A stretch of DNA of 45,456 nt. Source: Anaerolineae bacterium (GTDB taxonomy: Bacteria; Chloroflexota; Anaerolineae; Aggregatilineales; Phototrophicaceae). Position 1 is the first letter of the stretch, and each line of letters begins with the position of its first letter. The DNA is taken from positions 1 to 45,456 of the forward strand of contig JAJDZV010000013.1 of the NCBI GenBank assembly GCA_022824465.1, read 5' to 3'. This document shows, in pieces, positions 24,210 through 32,972 of the stretch. The translations under genes were made by a program, and so were the position numbers. The notes beneath the pieces are model-generated. The model made no database searches, had not been told where the DNA came from, and saw only the letters and a program-made list of their open reading frames with translations.

Positions 24210-24514
24210 ATTCGGCTGTCGCTCCGTCGGGCGATTAATCCGCGCCGAGATTATAATCCGCCAGCGCAGACGTATATAGCGCGGAAACAGACGAATTCGC
24301 TCGCGAGGCACGAAAGAAGAAGCTCCAGGAACGTAAAAAGTAACCCGGCCGGCCTCGTGCAATCTCCAAAATCATCGAAACGACATAGGGACTAGTGGCG
24401 CGCCCACGCTAGGAATCGACTTCCAAACCTTCATCACATGAGTAACGCGGACCAAGAGAGAATTCGTGACAAGCGCCGTGTATCGACCCGCAAAACCATC
24501 GAAAGAGAGACAAC

Positions 24515-24973
24515 ATGACAACCTGCTTGAGCTGCGAACGAATAAGAGCCCGCGACCGGGGCGAAGCCGCGCTCTGGGATAGTATCTATTGAGGAGCTTT
24601 CTGGGATGTCGTTCATGCCTACAACTCATCGCATCTTGGCTGGCTGGTGGTAGCGCTGCGCCGGCATGCGGAAGCCATAGACGAACTGACGGCGAACGAG
24701 GCGGCGGAGCTTGGCGAACTCCTGCGGCAGGTCTCGCGCGCGCTCAAACAGACATTGGGCTGCAGCAAGACCTACGTCATGCAATTCGCCGAATCGCCAG
24801 ATCATCCGCATGTGCATTTTCATGTCGTCGCGCGCATGCCGGAGCAAGCGCCGGAGGACCGCGCCTATCGCATATTCCGTCATCTTGGCGCGCCGCCGGC
24901 GCAGCGCTGCAGCGAAGAAGCGCTGAATGAGCTGGCTGAAGGCTTAAGCGCGCGTCTCAATGCGCTAGAATAG
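24515..24973 (+). pseudogene. HIT-family hydrolase gene with in-frame TGA at codon 26
   Basis: ATG 24515 follows GAAAGAGAGACAAC, a good ribosome binding site. The first 25 codons give a family-type start with CLSC (a CxxC pair) and end in ALWDSIY. TGA (24590-24592) follows, then the same frame continues GAFWDVVHAYNSSHLGWLV and the rest of a HIT protein, with RRHAEAIDELTANEAAELG and the histidine triad HPHVHFHVVARM (H-x-H-x-H). The full reading would be 152 codons plus stop. Relatives have an amino acid at the TGA position, so one base change explains it. The GTG at 24647 could begin a shortened protein that keeps the triad but lacks the first strands. Degraded gene, recoding or sequence error are all possible. 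Confidence 0.8.
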
Positions 24974-25009
24974 CTGCGCAAAAGACTGCATCATGAACGG
25001 TCGCTACAA

Positions 25010-25849
25010 ATGGTCGAACACACAGAGAGCTTCGTAAATTCGGATGGCATCAACATTGTCTATCGCGTATGGAAGATGTCGGAACGGTTTGCGCGAGGCA
25101 TCGTCCTGATCTCGCATGGCTTGGGCGAGCACAGCGGGCGCTATCAACATGTGGCCGAGGCGTTAACAGATGTCGGCTTCGTTTGCTATGGCATCGACCA
25201 CATGGGACACGGCTTAAGCGAAGGCGCGCGCGCCTATGTGCCCGATGGCTGGCTGCCGGTTCGCGACTTGGATAAGCTCTACCACATAGCGCGGTTAGAC
25301 TTTCCCGACCTGCCCTGCTTGCTCGTCGCGCACAGCATGGGGTCGTTAATTGGGCTGGCATTCGAGTTGCGTTTCCCCGGTCGTCTGCAGGGCATCGCGC
25401 TGACGGGCGCGGCGCCGCATGTCGAATACGCGCATCCAGCCTGGCTGGTGTCCTTGTGCTTGTGGGCGGCGCAGTATATTCCCAAGCTCAGACTCTCGCC
25501 GCCGATGTCCTTAGTGGTCTTGACCGGCGATGCCGACGTTCTGAAGAGCTGGCGGGACGACCCCCTGGTGGACAAAGGCATGTGGCGCGTAGGGACTTCA
25601 GCGGCGCTGGTGCGGCTGGCGCGGGAGATCCGTCAGCGCGCGGGCGAGATTGAGACGCCGCTGCTGCTGCTACATGGGAGCGATGATCATCTCACGCCCG
25701 CTTCCGGCTCAACCTTCCTCGCCAAGAACACCAGCGCGACCGATGTAACGCTGAAGATCTACGACGGGCTTCGTCATGAATTGGTTAATGAGACAGAGAG
25801 CGCTGAGATTATCACACGCATCCGGGACTGGCTGCTGGAACATGCTTAA
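25010..25849 (+). CDS. Alpha/beta hydrolase, monoacylglycerol lipase-like
   Basis: This 279-residue serine hydrolase is of the monoglyceride lipase/lysophospholipase (S33-related) type. GIVLISHGLGEHSGRYQHVA near residue 30 holds the oxyanion HG motif. DHMGHGLSEGARAYV is the classic monoglyceride lipase signature. The nucleophile serine lies in LLVAHSMGSLIG (about 104-115, G-type elbow H-S-M-G). The acid is in LLHGSDDHLTPASG and the histidine in YDGLRHELVNE, so the triad is complete. It is cytoplasmic, without a signal peptide. It could release fatty acids that the acyl-CoA ligase downstream activates, but this link is inference. The ATG has no strong ribosome binding site. Confidence 0.92.
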   Translation: MVEHTESFVNSDGINIVYRVWKMSERFARGIVLISHGLGEHSGRYQHVAEALTDVGFVCYGIDHMGHGLSEGARAYVPDGWLPVRDLDKLYHIARLDFPDLPCLLVAHSMGSLIGLAFELRFPGRLQGIALTGAAPHVEYAHPAWLVSLCLWAAQYIPKLRLSPPMSLVVLTGDADVLKSWRDDPLVDKGMWRVGTSAALVRLAREIRQRAGEIETPLLLLHGSDDHLTPASGSTFLAKNTSATDVTLKIYDGLRHELVNETESAEIITRIRDWLLEHA

Positions 25850-25981
25850 TTGACAAGGGCATCCGTTTGCCCGCTGCGGCGCGGTCTGCTATCTTTGTGT
25901 TGAATCCTCGCGTGTTCGCCGCCGAAACTTTCTCTTCCAATTCCGCTGAGGTGCAATCCAGCCACGACCTTGGGGTACCGC

Positions 25982-26752
25982 ATGCCGGTGAAGCTGCATG
26001 TAGACAAGATCTCGTTGAGCTTTGGCGGCATTAAGGCGCTGAACGAAGTTGAATTTCAGGTCAACGCTGGCGAGATATTCGCCGTGATCGGTCCCAACGG
26101 CGCCGGCAAGACCAGCTTGATCAACAGCATCAACGGCTTCTACCATCCACAGGCGGGCGCCATCATCTTCGAAGGCAGTGACATCACGCACATGCCGCCT
26201 TACAAGCGCGCGGCGCTGGGCATTTCGCGCACATTCCAGAACATCGCGCTCTACACCAACGCAACCGTGCTGGACAATCTCATGGCGGCGCGGCATATCC
26301 ACATGAAGACAGGCATGCTGAGCGGCGCGCTATTTTGGGGCGCGGCCCAGCGAGAAGAACTCGCGCATCGCCGCCGCGTCGAGGAGATCATCGACTTTCT
26401 GGAGATGGAGCATATTCGCAAGTCAATCGTCGGCACTTTGAGCTATGGCTTGCGCAAGCTGGTCGAGCTTGGGCGGGCGCTGGCGCTCGAACCGACGCTG
26501 CTGCTGCTGGACGAGCCGATGGCGGGCATGAACATTGAAGAAAAAGAGGATATGGCGCGTTTCATCCTGGATATTCACGAACTGCAAGGCACAACCATCA
26601 TGTTGATTGAGCACGATATTGGCTTGGTGATGGATATCTCGCATCATATCGCCGTTATCGACTTTGGCGTCAAGATCGGTGAAGGCGCGCCCGCCGAAAT
26701 CAGCCGGGACGAGGCGGTTATCGCCGCCTACCTGGGCGAAGAGGAACATTGA
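25982..26752 (+). CDS. livG: Branched-chain amino-acid-type ABC transporter ATP-binding protein (LivG-like)
   Basis: This 256-residue ATPase subunit belongs to a HAAT-type importer. Walker A is AVIGPNGAGKTSLINSINGF and the Walker B region LLLLDEPMAGMNIEEKEDM. The signature is the LivG-type LSYGLRKLVELGRAL and the H-loop lies in TTIMLIEHDIGLVMDIS. The mid-region SRTFQNIALYTNATVLDNLM has the Q-loop. The ATG at 25982 is chosen over the upstream frame opening at 25970. It is the first gene of livG - ligase - livH - livM - livK - livF; the ligase ATG follows its stop by one base. Substrate range of this family includes amino acids, amides and aromatic acids. Confidence 0.93.
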   Translation: MPVKLHVDKISLSFGGIKALNEVEFQVNAGEIFAVIGPNGAGKTSLINSINGFYHPQAGAIIFEGSDITHMPPYKRAALGISRTFQNIALYTNATVLDNLMAARHIHMKTGMLSGALFWGAAQREELAHRRRVEEIIDFLEMEHIRKSIVGTLSYGLRKLVELGRALALEPTLLLLDEPMAGMNIEEKEDMARFILDIHELQGTTIMLIEHDIGLVMDISHHIAVIDFGVKIGEGAPAEISRDEAVIAAYLGEEEH

Positions 26753-26753
26753 G

Positions 26754-28739
26754 ATGACTGCGGCGGAGGCAGCGATCCCCTATCGCGCGGCGACGCCCGG
26801 GCAAGTCTTCACGTCGCATCTGACGCATCCGATACGTCCGGTCGCGGCGGAAGAGGACACCCTGTCGAAGGGATTCCTGCGGCGCGTTGCCGAGCTGGGC
26901 GAGACTGTGGCGCAGCGAAAAAAGCGCTACGGCATTTGGCAGGAATACAGCTGGAACGACGTCTATGAGCATGTCGTCGACTTCGGCATGGGTTTGGACA
27001 AATTAGGACTGACGGCGGGCGATTCCCTGATCATCATCGGCGAGAACGACCCTGAGATGTATTGGGCGCAGATCGCCGCGCACGCCTTGCACTGTAAAAC
27101 CTGCTGCGTCTTCAGCGATGCCAGCCCGCAAGATATCCACTATGTAATCCACTCGACTGACGCCGCCTTCGTCTGCGCGCGCGATCAAGAGCAAGTCGAC
27201 AAAATGCTCGAGATCAAAGCTGCCAGTCGGCAGATTCTGAAAGTGATCTATTGGGAAGAGCGCGGGATGTGGGCATATGACGATGAGTGGCTGATGAGCT
27301 TTCGCGCGCTGCAGGCGGTGGGCGCGGCCCAGCGTCAGGCGCGCCCCGACGCCTTCGACGACATGGCGCGCAGCACGAGGTCCGCCGACACAATCATCCT
27401 GAGCATGACATCGGGCACAACAAGCCTGCCGAAATTCGCCGAAGTGACGCATCACCAACTCGTGTATGGACACGCCCTGAACGACCGCTACGTCGATTCG
27501 CGGCAAGCCGACAATTGGCTGTCTTTCAGTCCGATGGCTTGGTTGGCGGAGCAGGCTTTTGGTTTCGCGACGCATTTGCTGAACGGCGTGCAGGTCAACT
27601 TCCCCGAAGGACCGGAGACGGTGCCGATTGATATGCGCGAGATCGCGCCGGCTGGTCTTCTCTTTCCCAGCCGCGTCTGGGAGAATCTGGCGCGCGTCGT
27701 GCAATTCCGCATCAATGACAGCAGCCTGCCCAATCGGCTGATGTTCCGCCTCTTCATGCCAGTCGCCTATCGCGCCATCGACCTGGAAGACGCGCACAAG
27801 CCGGTCCCGCCGCATGTGAGGCTGGCGCGCTGGCTTGGCGAATACGCAATCTTTGAGCCGCTGCGGGACAAGCTGGGCTTGACGCGCGCGCGGAATGTGC
27901 TGACGGCTGGCGCCATGCTGAGCTCCGATATCATCCGCTTCTTCCGTGCCATCGGCATTGAGCTGCGCCAGTTCTATGGCTCGACCGAGACCTTCGGCAC
28001 CGTGCATCTGCGCGGCGATGTGCGCTTCGAGACGGTCGGCGTGATCGTGCCCGGCGTCGAGATCAAAATCGCCGAGAATCAGGAGATTCTGATCCGGACC
28101 AAAGCGCGATTCAAAGGCTATTACAAACAGCCGGACAAGACCGGCGAGGCCTTGGATGTCGACGGCTGGTATTACACCGGCGACGCGGGCCACATGGACG
28201 AGAAGACCGGACATCTCATTTACCTGGAGCGCGTCGATGACCTCATTGAGTTGGCGACCGGCGAGCGCTTCAGTCCGCAATACATCGAGGGACGGATTAA
28301 ATTCAGCCAGTTTGTGCAAGACATGATGACCATCGGCGGCGAGGACATGGACTTCGTCTCGGCGATTATCGTCATCGACTTTCAGAACGTCTCGCGCTGG
28401 GCGGAAAAAAACGGCATCGCCTTCACCACCTATGTCGACCTGTCACAGCGGGAAGAGGTGTATGAGATTATTCGACGGGAGCTTCGCGCCGTGAATGAGT
28501 CGCTGCCGCCCTATTCGCAAGTCAAGCGCTTCGTGATTCTGCACAAGGAATTCGACGCCGACGAGGCCGAACTTACGCGGACGCGCAAGCTGCGGCGCGG
28601 CGCCTTGCACGAGAAATACCATGACCTGCTGGAAGCGATCTACCAAGGCGAGCGGCAGGTGCATGTCAGCGCGGAAGTGCGCTATCGCGACGGGCGGACG
28701 GGCACAGTGGAAACGGAGCTGCGCGTGGCTGATGTCTGA
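26754..28739 (+). CDS. AMP-dependent acyl-CoA ligase embedded in the transporter operon
   Basis: This 661-residue member of the ANL superfamily forms acyl-CoA from a carboxylic acid, ATP and CoA. Motifs in order: phosphate loop ILSMTSGTTSLPKFAE, adenine site GSTETFG, TGD in YYTGDAGHMD, RVDDLIELATGERFSP at the hinge, and the catalytic-lysine segment TRTRKLRRGAL. Length and organisation fit the long-chain fatty-acid or FadD15-like ligases often placed among liv genes. ATG 26754 starts one base after the livG stop and gives the natural N-terminus; the longer frame overlaps livG. It is probably co-transcribed and activates the imported acid at the membrane. The acid is unknown. Confidence 0.92.
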   Translation: MTAAEAAIPYRAATPGQVFTSHLTHPIRPVAAEEDTLSKGFLRRVAELGETVAQRKKRYGIWQEYSWNDVYEHVVDFGMGLDKLGLTAGDSLIIIGENDPEMYWAQIAAHALHCKTCCVFSDASPQDIHYVIHSTDAAFVCARDQEQVDKMLEIKAASRQILKVIYWEERGMWAYDDEWLMSFRALQAVGAAQRQARPDAFDDMARSTRSADTIILSMTSGTTSLPKFAEVTHHQLVYGHALNDRYVDSRQADNWLSFSPMAWLAEQAFGFATHLLNGVQVNFPEGPETVPIDMREIAPAGLLFPSRVWENLARVVQFRINDSSLPNRLMFRLFMPVAYRAIDLEDAHKPVPPHVRLARWLGEYAIFEPLRDKLGLTRARNVLTAGAMLSSDIIRFFRAIGIELRQFYGSTETFGTVHLRGDVRFETVGVIVPGVEIKIAENQEILIRTKARFKGYYKQPDKTGEALDVDGWYYTGDAGHMDEKTGHLIYLERVDDLIELATGERFSPQYIEGRIKFSQFVQDMMTIGGEDMDFVSAIIVIDFQNVSRWAEKNGIAFTTYVDLSQREEVYEIIRRELRAVNESLPPYSQVKRFVILHKEFDADEAELTRTRKLRRGALHEKYHDLLEAIYQGERQVHVSAEVRYRDGRTGTVETELRVADV

Positions 28740-28757
28740 TTTCACCACAGAGAAAGA

Positions 28758-28784
28758 TGTAGGGAAGATTCTGTGAATCGCCCG
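28758..28784. repeat. Palindromic repeat, copy 3
   Basis: TGTAGGGAAGATTCTGTGAA continues into TCGCCCG. It lies between the ligase and livH and shares its right half with the copy at 14831-14852. Confidence 0.45.
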
Positions 28785-28818
28785 TAAGTTTCAATTGGAT
28801 TCTCAAAGGACAAGGCCA

Positions 28819-30003
28819 GTGACCGAATTCATCAACCGCAACAGAAGACACTTGACCTGGGCTTTGTATGCGCTCGTGGCGGTCCTGATCCTGCTCTTCG
28901 TCGGCGACCAGCTTGCGGGCAAGAGGGCGGCGCGCGTCGTGCAAACGCTGATATCGGGCGTGCTGGTCGGCGGCGTCTACGGCTTGGTTGCCCTGGGCAT
29001 AGTCGTCATCAACAAAGCTTCAGGCGTCTTCAACTTCGCGCACGGCTGGATGATGGTCGTCGGCGGCATGATATTCTGGAGCTTCTTCACCGTCAGCGAG
29101 ATTTCGGTCCCCGGCGCGTTGCTGCTGTCCACGGCGACCATGCTGATGATCATGTCCACGGTCAGTTGGCGAACCCTGCGCGAAGGCCGTAATCCGTTGA
29201 TAACCGTCGGCGGCATCGTCCTGTTGACCGCGCTGATGACGGTCGGCGGCATCGAGTTTCAGTGGCTGCATGCGCTGGCGGGGACCTTCGCCGGCGCCAT
29301 TTTGACCGGTTTGGCGGTGGAGCGCTTCGCCATCCGCCCGCTGATCGGCCAGCCCTTGTTCACCGCCGTGCTGATGACGCTGGCTGTCGCCGAGGTGCTG
29401 CATGGCGTCACCCAGATCGCCTGGGGTACGGTCGAGCTCAACCTGCCGATTTTCGTCGATCCGCATACGAACAGCCGCTTCCGCCCGATCCGTCTGGACG
29501 CCTTCCGCGACCTGCTGGATGGCGTGGCCATCGTGCGCGTGGAGTTGATCATCGCTTTCGTGCTGGCGATCATCGCATTCGCCGGATTCATCGTATTCTT
29601 CCGTTACACCAGCGTTGGCTTGGCGATGCGGGCGACATCGGAAGATCAGCAGTTGGCGCAATCGGTCGGCTTGCGCGTGCGGGTCATCTTGGCGATTACC
29701 TGGGCGGTCGCCGCTTTCCTGGCGAGCATCGCCGGCGTCCTGCAGGGCGGCGCGGTCGGCTTGTCGCTGAACATCAGTTATGTCGCCTTGCGCGTCTTTC
29801 CAGCGGTGCTGCTGGGCGGTTTGGAATCTATCGCCGGCGCCTTGATCGGCGGCATCATCATCGGCATCGTCGAGCAATTTGGCACGCTGCTCAACTCGTC
29901 CGAACAGGTGGGCACCAATCTGGCGCCCTATCTGGTATTGATGCTCGTGCTGATAATCCGGCCCGACGGCTTGTTCGGCGAGAAGCGAATCGAGCGCATC
30001 TAA
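28819..30003 (+). CDS. livH: Branched-chain amino-acid-type ABC transporter permease (LivH-like)
   Basis: This inner-membrane permease of 394 residues, longer than the usual ~290-300, has about 8-10 hydrophobic segments. The family opening LISGVLVGGVYGLVALGIVV and INKASGVFNFAHGWMMVVGG follow an N-terminal cytoplasmic and single-helix extension of about 35 residues. The EAA-like stretch TSVGLAMRATSEDQQLAQSV and the end VLLGGLESIAGALIGGIIIG are typical. GTG 28819 is preferred because AAAGGACAAGG precedes it; TTG 28795 lies upstream in frame. The extra length also comes from a segment of about 60 hydrophobic residues near 95-150. Confidence 0.9.
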   Translation: MTEFINRNRRHLTWALYALVAVLILLFVGDQLAGKRAARVVQTLISGVLVGGVYGLVALGIVVINKASGVFNFAHGWMMVVGGMIFWSFFTVSEISVPGALLLSTATMLMIMSTVSWRTLREGRNPLITVGGIVLLTALMTVGGIEFQWLHALAGTFAGAILTGLAVERFAIRPLIGQPLFTAVLMTLAVAEVLHGVTQIAWGTVELNLPIFVDPHTNSRFRPIRLDAFRDLLDGVAIVRVELIIAFVLAIIAFAGFIVFFRYTSVGLAMRATSEDQQLAQSVGLRVRVILAITWAVAAFLASIAGVLQGGAVGLSLNISYVALRVFPAVLLGGLESIAGALIGGIIIGIVEQFGTLLNSSEQVGTNLAPYLVLMLVLIIRPDGLFGEKRIERI

Positions 30004-30019
30004 AGCAAGGGGAGCGGCG

Positions 30020-31435
30020 ATGGCGAACATCCATCCGGCAGGCGTCTTTGATACGACATACGAGCAAGACATGTCGGTCGACCGCACGGCGCGCGACAAA
30101 CTCTGGAAGAACCTGGCATTCGTCGCGCTGCTATTGGTTCCGCTGGCGTCGGTCTCAGGACCGCTTGAGCTAGGTTGGATCAGCGACCAATATGTCGGCT
30201 TAATCGCGCGGATATCCATCTTTGTGATCGCCGTGCAAGGCTTGAATATCCTGGTCGGCTACACCGGTCAGATTTCGCTGGGGCATGCCGCCTTCATGGC
30301 GATCGGCGCGTACGGCTCGGCGATAATGGCGCGGGAGCTTGGCTTCAGCTTCTGGACAGCGCTGCCAGCGAGCGCCCTCCTGACCGGCGCGATCGGCTTG
30401 CTCTTCGGCTTGCCGTCGTTGCGCGTCAAAGGCTTCTATCTGGCGATGGCGACCCTGGCGGCGCAGTTCATCATCCCATGGGTGCTCCGCTATCCACTGG
30501 AAGACCTAACCGGCGGACCGCGCCCACTTAGCGTGCCGGCGCCAATCATCGGTCCCTTTGTCGCCTATGCCGATGACGAACTGACCGACGGCGAGCCATT
30601 CGCTTTCCAAGCCGGCGACCCCTATTTTGTCGATGTGATCTCGCTAGAATTGACTGACGCGACCGCCTACACCGTCGTTGAACTGGTGAATCCCGCCGGC
30701 GACGTCCTGCCGTATGGCGATGTATCAATGACCGTCAGCCGCGATTCAGCCGGCAATATCACGCGCTTGACCTATATTGCGAGCAAAGCCGGCGAATACC
30801 AGGCGGTCGTCCGCGCTGAGGCTGGCGGGAGCTTCAAAGCGGTCGTCCGGCGCAGCAAAGCTCTAAGCTTCGCCACCGACATCGCGATGTATTACATCAT
30901 CGTGCCGCTGGCGGTGCTGCTGATGTTCCTGGCGCGCAATATCATCCGCACACGTACGGGACGCGCCTTCGTTTCGGTGCGCGATAATGACCTGGCGGCC
31001 GAGCTCCTCGGCATCAACGTATTCGGTTACAAGCTGCGCGCCTTCTTCTTGAGCGCGGTCTACGCCGGGATCGCAGGCTGCCTGCTGGCTTTTGAACGCA
31101 ACAGCCTTTCGCTATACGCCTTCGAGCTGGATATCTCGATTGAGATGCTGGCCATGCTCATCATCGGCGGCGCCGGCTTCCCGCTGGGCGCGATGTTCGG
31201 CGTCACCTTCATCCGCATCCTGCAAGAGGCGTTCATTCCCTTCTTGCGCCCCTGGCTCGCCGACTTTCTGCCGCAACTCTTCCCCTTTGTCGACGCGGTC
31301 AACATCACCAGCGCCATTAATCCGATCGTGTTCGGCGGCGCGTTGATCATATTTCTGGCGCTCGAGCCGCGCGGCATCGCCCATCGCTGGGAGGTGCTCA
31401 AAGCCGCCTGGAAGCTGCGCCCCTATGCCTATTAG
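30020..31435 (+). CDS. livM: ABC transporter permease (LivM-like) with a ~100-residue inserted domain
   Basis: The 471-residue permease is much longer than typical LivM (about 300-350). The N-terminal half has IFVIAVQGLNILVGYTGQIS and LGHAAFMAIGAYGSA, the standard start. Between the GGPRPLSVPAP loop and the helix IAMYYIIVPLAVLLMFLARN, residues about 180-283 form a non-membrane insertion rich in D, V, T and G (for example FVDVISLELTDATAYTVVEL), likely a beta-sandwich on the outer face. The C-terminal half returns to the norm with GRAFVSVRDNDLAAELLGIN and MLAMLIIGGAGFPLGAMFG. GGGGAGCGGCG precedes the ATG. It pairs with LivH. Confidence 0.92.
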   Translation: MANIHPAGVFDTTYEQDMSVDRTARDKLWKNLAFVALLLVPLASVSGPLELGWISDQYVGLIARISIFVIAVQGLNILVGYTGQISLGHAAFMAIGAYGSAIMARELGFSFWTALPASALLTGAIGLLFGLPSLRVKGFYLAMATLAAQFIIPWVLRYPLEDLTGGPRPLSVPAPIIGPFVAYADDELTDGEPFAFQAGDPYFVDVISLELTDATAYTVVELVNPAGDVLPYGDVSMTVSRDSAGNITRLTYIASKAGEYQAVVRAEAGGSFKAVVRRSKALSFATDIAMYYIIVPLAVLLMFLARNIIRTRTGRAFVSVRDNDLAAELLGINVFGYKLRAFFLSAVYAGIAGCLLAFERNSLSLYAFELDISIEMLAMLIIGGAGFPLGAMFGVTFIRILQEAFIPFLRPWLADFLPQLFPFVDAVNITSAINPIVFGGALIIFLALEPRGIAHRWEVLKAAWKLRPYAY

Positions 31436-31533
31436 TTGCCTAAAGGCGCGCTTTGTCATAAGCTAAGTGCAGGCCGATTCGACTTGGAATCCGTTAAAGA
31501 ATGCGGTGACTGCAAAAGAAGGAGCGAAATATC

Positions 31534-32907
31534 ATGAAAAGACTGTGTATCCCCCTGCTCATCCTCTTGCTGGCTGGCGCCGCTTTGCCCAGCCTGGCGC
31601 AAGATATGCTGGCTTATCCGTCGGACTTGTCCGCGTGCGAAGTCGATATGACTGGCGAGACCTTGACCGTCTTCCACTTTGGCGATTTGAGCGGACCCTA
31701 CGCCTTCATCACGCAGCCCATTATCTCGGCGATGAACGACGCCATCAGCTATTGGAACGGCCAGGGCGGCGTCTGCGGCGCGCAACTCGAGCAAGTTTAT
31801 GAGGACACTGGCGGCAATCGGGAAGCGGCCCAGAGCGCTTACGACCGCTTCACCAGCCAATACCCCGATGAACTGGACCTCCTTATGCTCTATAGCTCCG
31901 ATGACGGCGAGCTCCTCCGCGAACAGCTGGCGGCCGACGAGATCGTGTCCTACATCTCCGCCGGCTCGATCGAGAGCCTCTACGGCGAAGACGGCATGAC
32001 GCCGGGCTGGCTCTACGCCAGCAATCCGCTTTACATCAACCAATTCGGCTTCTTCTGCCAGTTTGTCGCCGCAAGCCCGGAGACCTTCCCCGACCCGGTC
32101 ATCGGTTTCGTCACTTGGCCCAACGCCTTTGGACGAGCCGGCACGGAGCCAGCGGCGCGGGAATATTGCGCCAACCTCGGCGTCGATGTGCTGGAGGAAC
32201 CGCAATTCTTCCTGCCGACAGACACTGATATCCTGACGCAGGTGCAGAACGCCACTGACGCCGGCGCCAACATCATCTACACCAACTCGCTGGCGTCCGG
32301 TCCCGCGCTGATCGCCGGCACGCTGGTGGATCTGGGCTTGGAAGAAGATGTCAAACTGGCCGGCGTCAACTGGGTGATGGATACCACCGTGGGCTTGCTC
32401 GGGCAGCGCGTCTTGAAGCCGAATGGCTTGCCGTCGGTGGATGGCATGTTTGGCTCGATGCCCTTCCGCTGGTGGTCGGAGGTCAGTCACCCGGCGGTGC
32501 AATTCGTCTATCAGCAATTTAGCATCAACCAACGGGCGATCGCCGAACAGAATATCGCCTACCTGGTGTCTTGGGGCGTGATCGACTCCATCATCGAGAC
32601 CTACATTCGCACGGTCAACCGCGTCGGCAGCCTGGATGCCGTAACCGGCGCCGATATTCGCGACACGGTCGAGAGCATGGATTACGCTGTCTTGGGCGGG
32701 CTCTTCCAGGCACGGTTTGAAGAGGGCATGCGCGACGGCGCCATGAATCGCATCGCCGTAATGAAGTATGCAAACGCCGACATGTCGGGCCCGGCTACGG
32801 GTCCCGCTGACGCCCTCCTGGTGGACGGTCCCAGCGGCAAGATGTTTGTGCCGCTCGTCCTGCCCTTGACTGACTTCATGCCAGTGCCGCAGCTGCGGAG
32901 CCAATAG
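31534..32907 (+). CDS. livK: Extracellular substrate-binding protein of the HAAT-type transporter
   Basis: The 457-residue receptor has a signal peptide (MKRLCIPLLILLLAGAALPS) cut after SLAQ by a type I peptidase. No lipobox cysteine is visible, although many receptors in single-membrane bacteria are lipoproteins. The mature part is a two-lobe Peripla_BP_6-type fold: FHFGDLSGPYAFITQPI, DTGGNREAAQSAYDRF, LASNPLYINQ-like YASNPLYINQFGF, and AGANIIYTNSLASGPALIAG. AAAGAAGGAGCG precedes the ATG. Its larger-than-usual length and absence of the short amino-acid-receptor motifs suggest a bulkier ligand than leucine. It lies between livM and livF. Confidence 0.9.
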   Translation: MKRLCIPLLILLLAGAALPSLAQDMLAYPSDLSACEVDMTGETLTVFHFGDLSGPYAFITQPIISAMNDAISYWNGQGGVCGAQLEQVYEDTGGNREAAQSAYDRFTSQYPDELDLLMLYSSDDGELLREQLAADEIVSYISAGSIESLYGEDGMTPGWLYASNPLYINQFGFFCQFVAASPETFPDPVIGFVTWPNAFGRAGTEPAAREYCANLGVDVLEEPQFFLPTDTDILTQVQNATDAGANIIYTNSLASGPALIAGTLVDLGLEEDVKLAGVNWVMDTTVGLLGQRVLKPNGLPSVDGMFGSMPFRWWSEVSHPAVQFVYQQFSINQRAIAEQNIAYLVSWGVIDSIIETYIRTVNRVGSLDAVTGADIRDTVESMDYAVLGGLFQARFEEGMRDGAMNRIAVMKYANADMSGPATGPADALLVDGPSGKMFVPLVLPLTDFMPVPQLRSQ

Positions 32908-32934
32908 CCCGACCTCCCGCCAAAACGCATTCAA

Positions 32935-32961
32935 TATAGGGGCGGTTTAGTAAATCGCCCC
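32935..32961. repeat. Palindromic repeat, copy 4 (11 bases before livF)
   Basis: GGGGCGGTTT and AAATCGCCCC form a 10-base stem with one G-U pair around a short loop. As RNA it would be a hairpin in the livK-livF spacer, close to where ribosomes bind for livF. Confidence 0.6.
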
Positions 32962-32972
32962 GAAAGCGCATT

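Noticed and set aside
24590..24592. Selenocysteine reading of the HIT TGA
   Set aside because: Relatives have no cysteine at this position, no clear SECIS-like hairpin was seen right after it, and other stops in the window are also misplaced, so nonsense mutation or error is simpler.
27003..28319. 438-codon minus-strand open frame
   Set aside because: It lies antisense to the acyl-CoA ligase and shows no domain.
31456..32934. 492-codon minus-strand open frame
   Set aside because: It mirrors the receptor gene (31534-32907), has no family motif, and is Arg/His/Gln-rich in the way shadow frames are.
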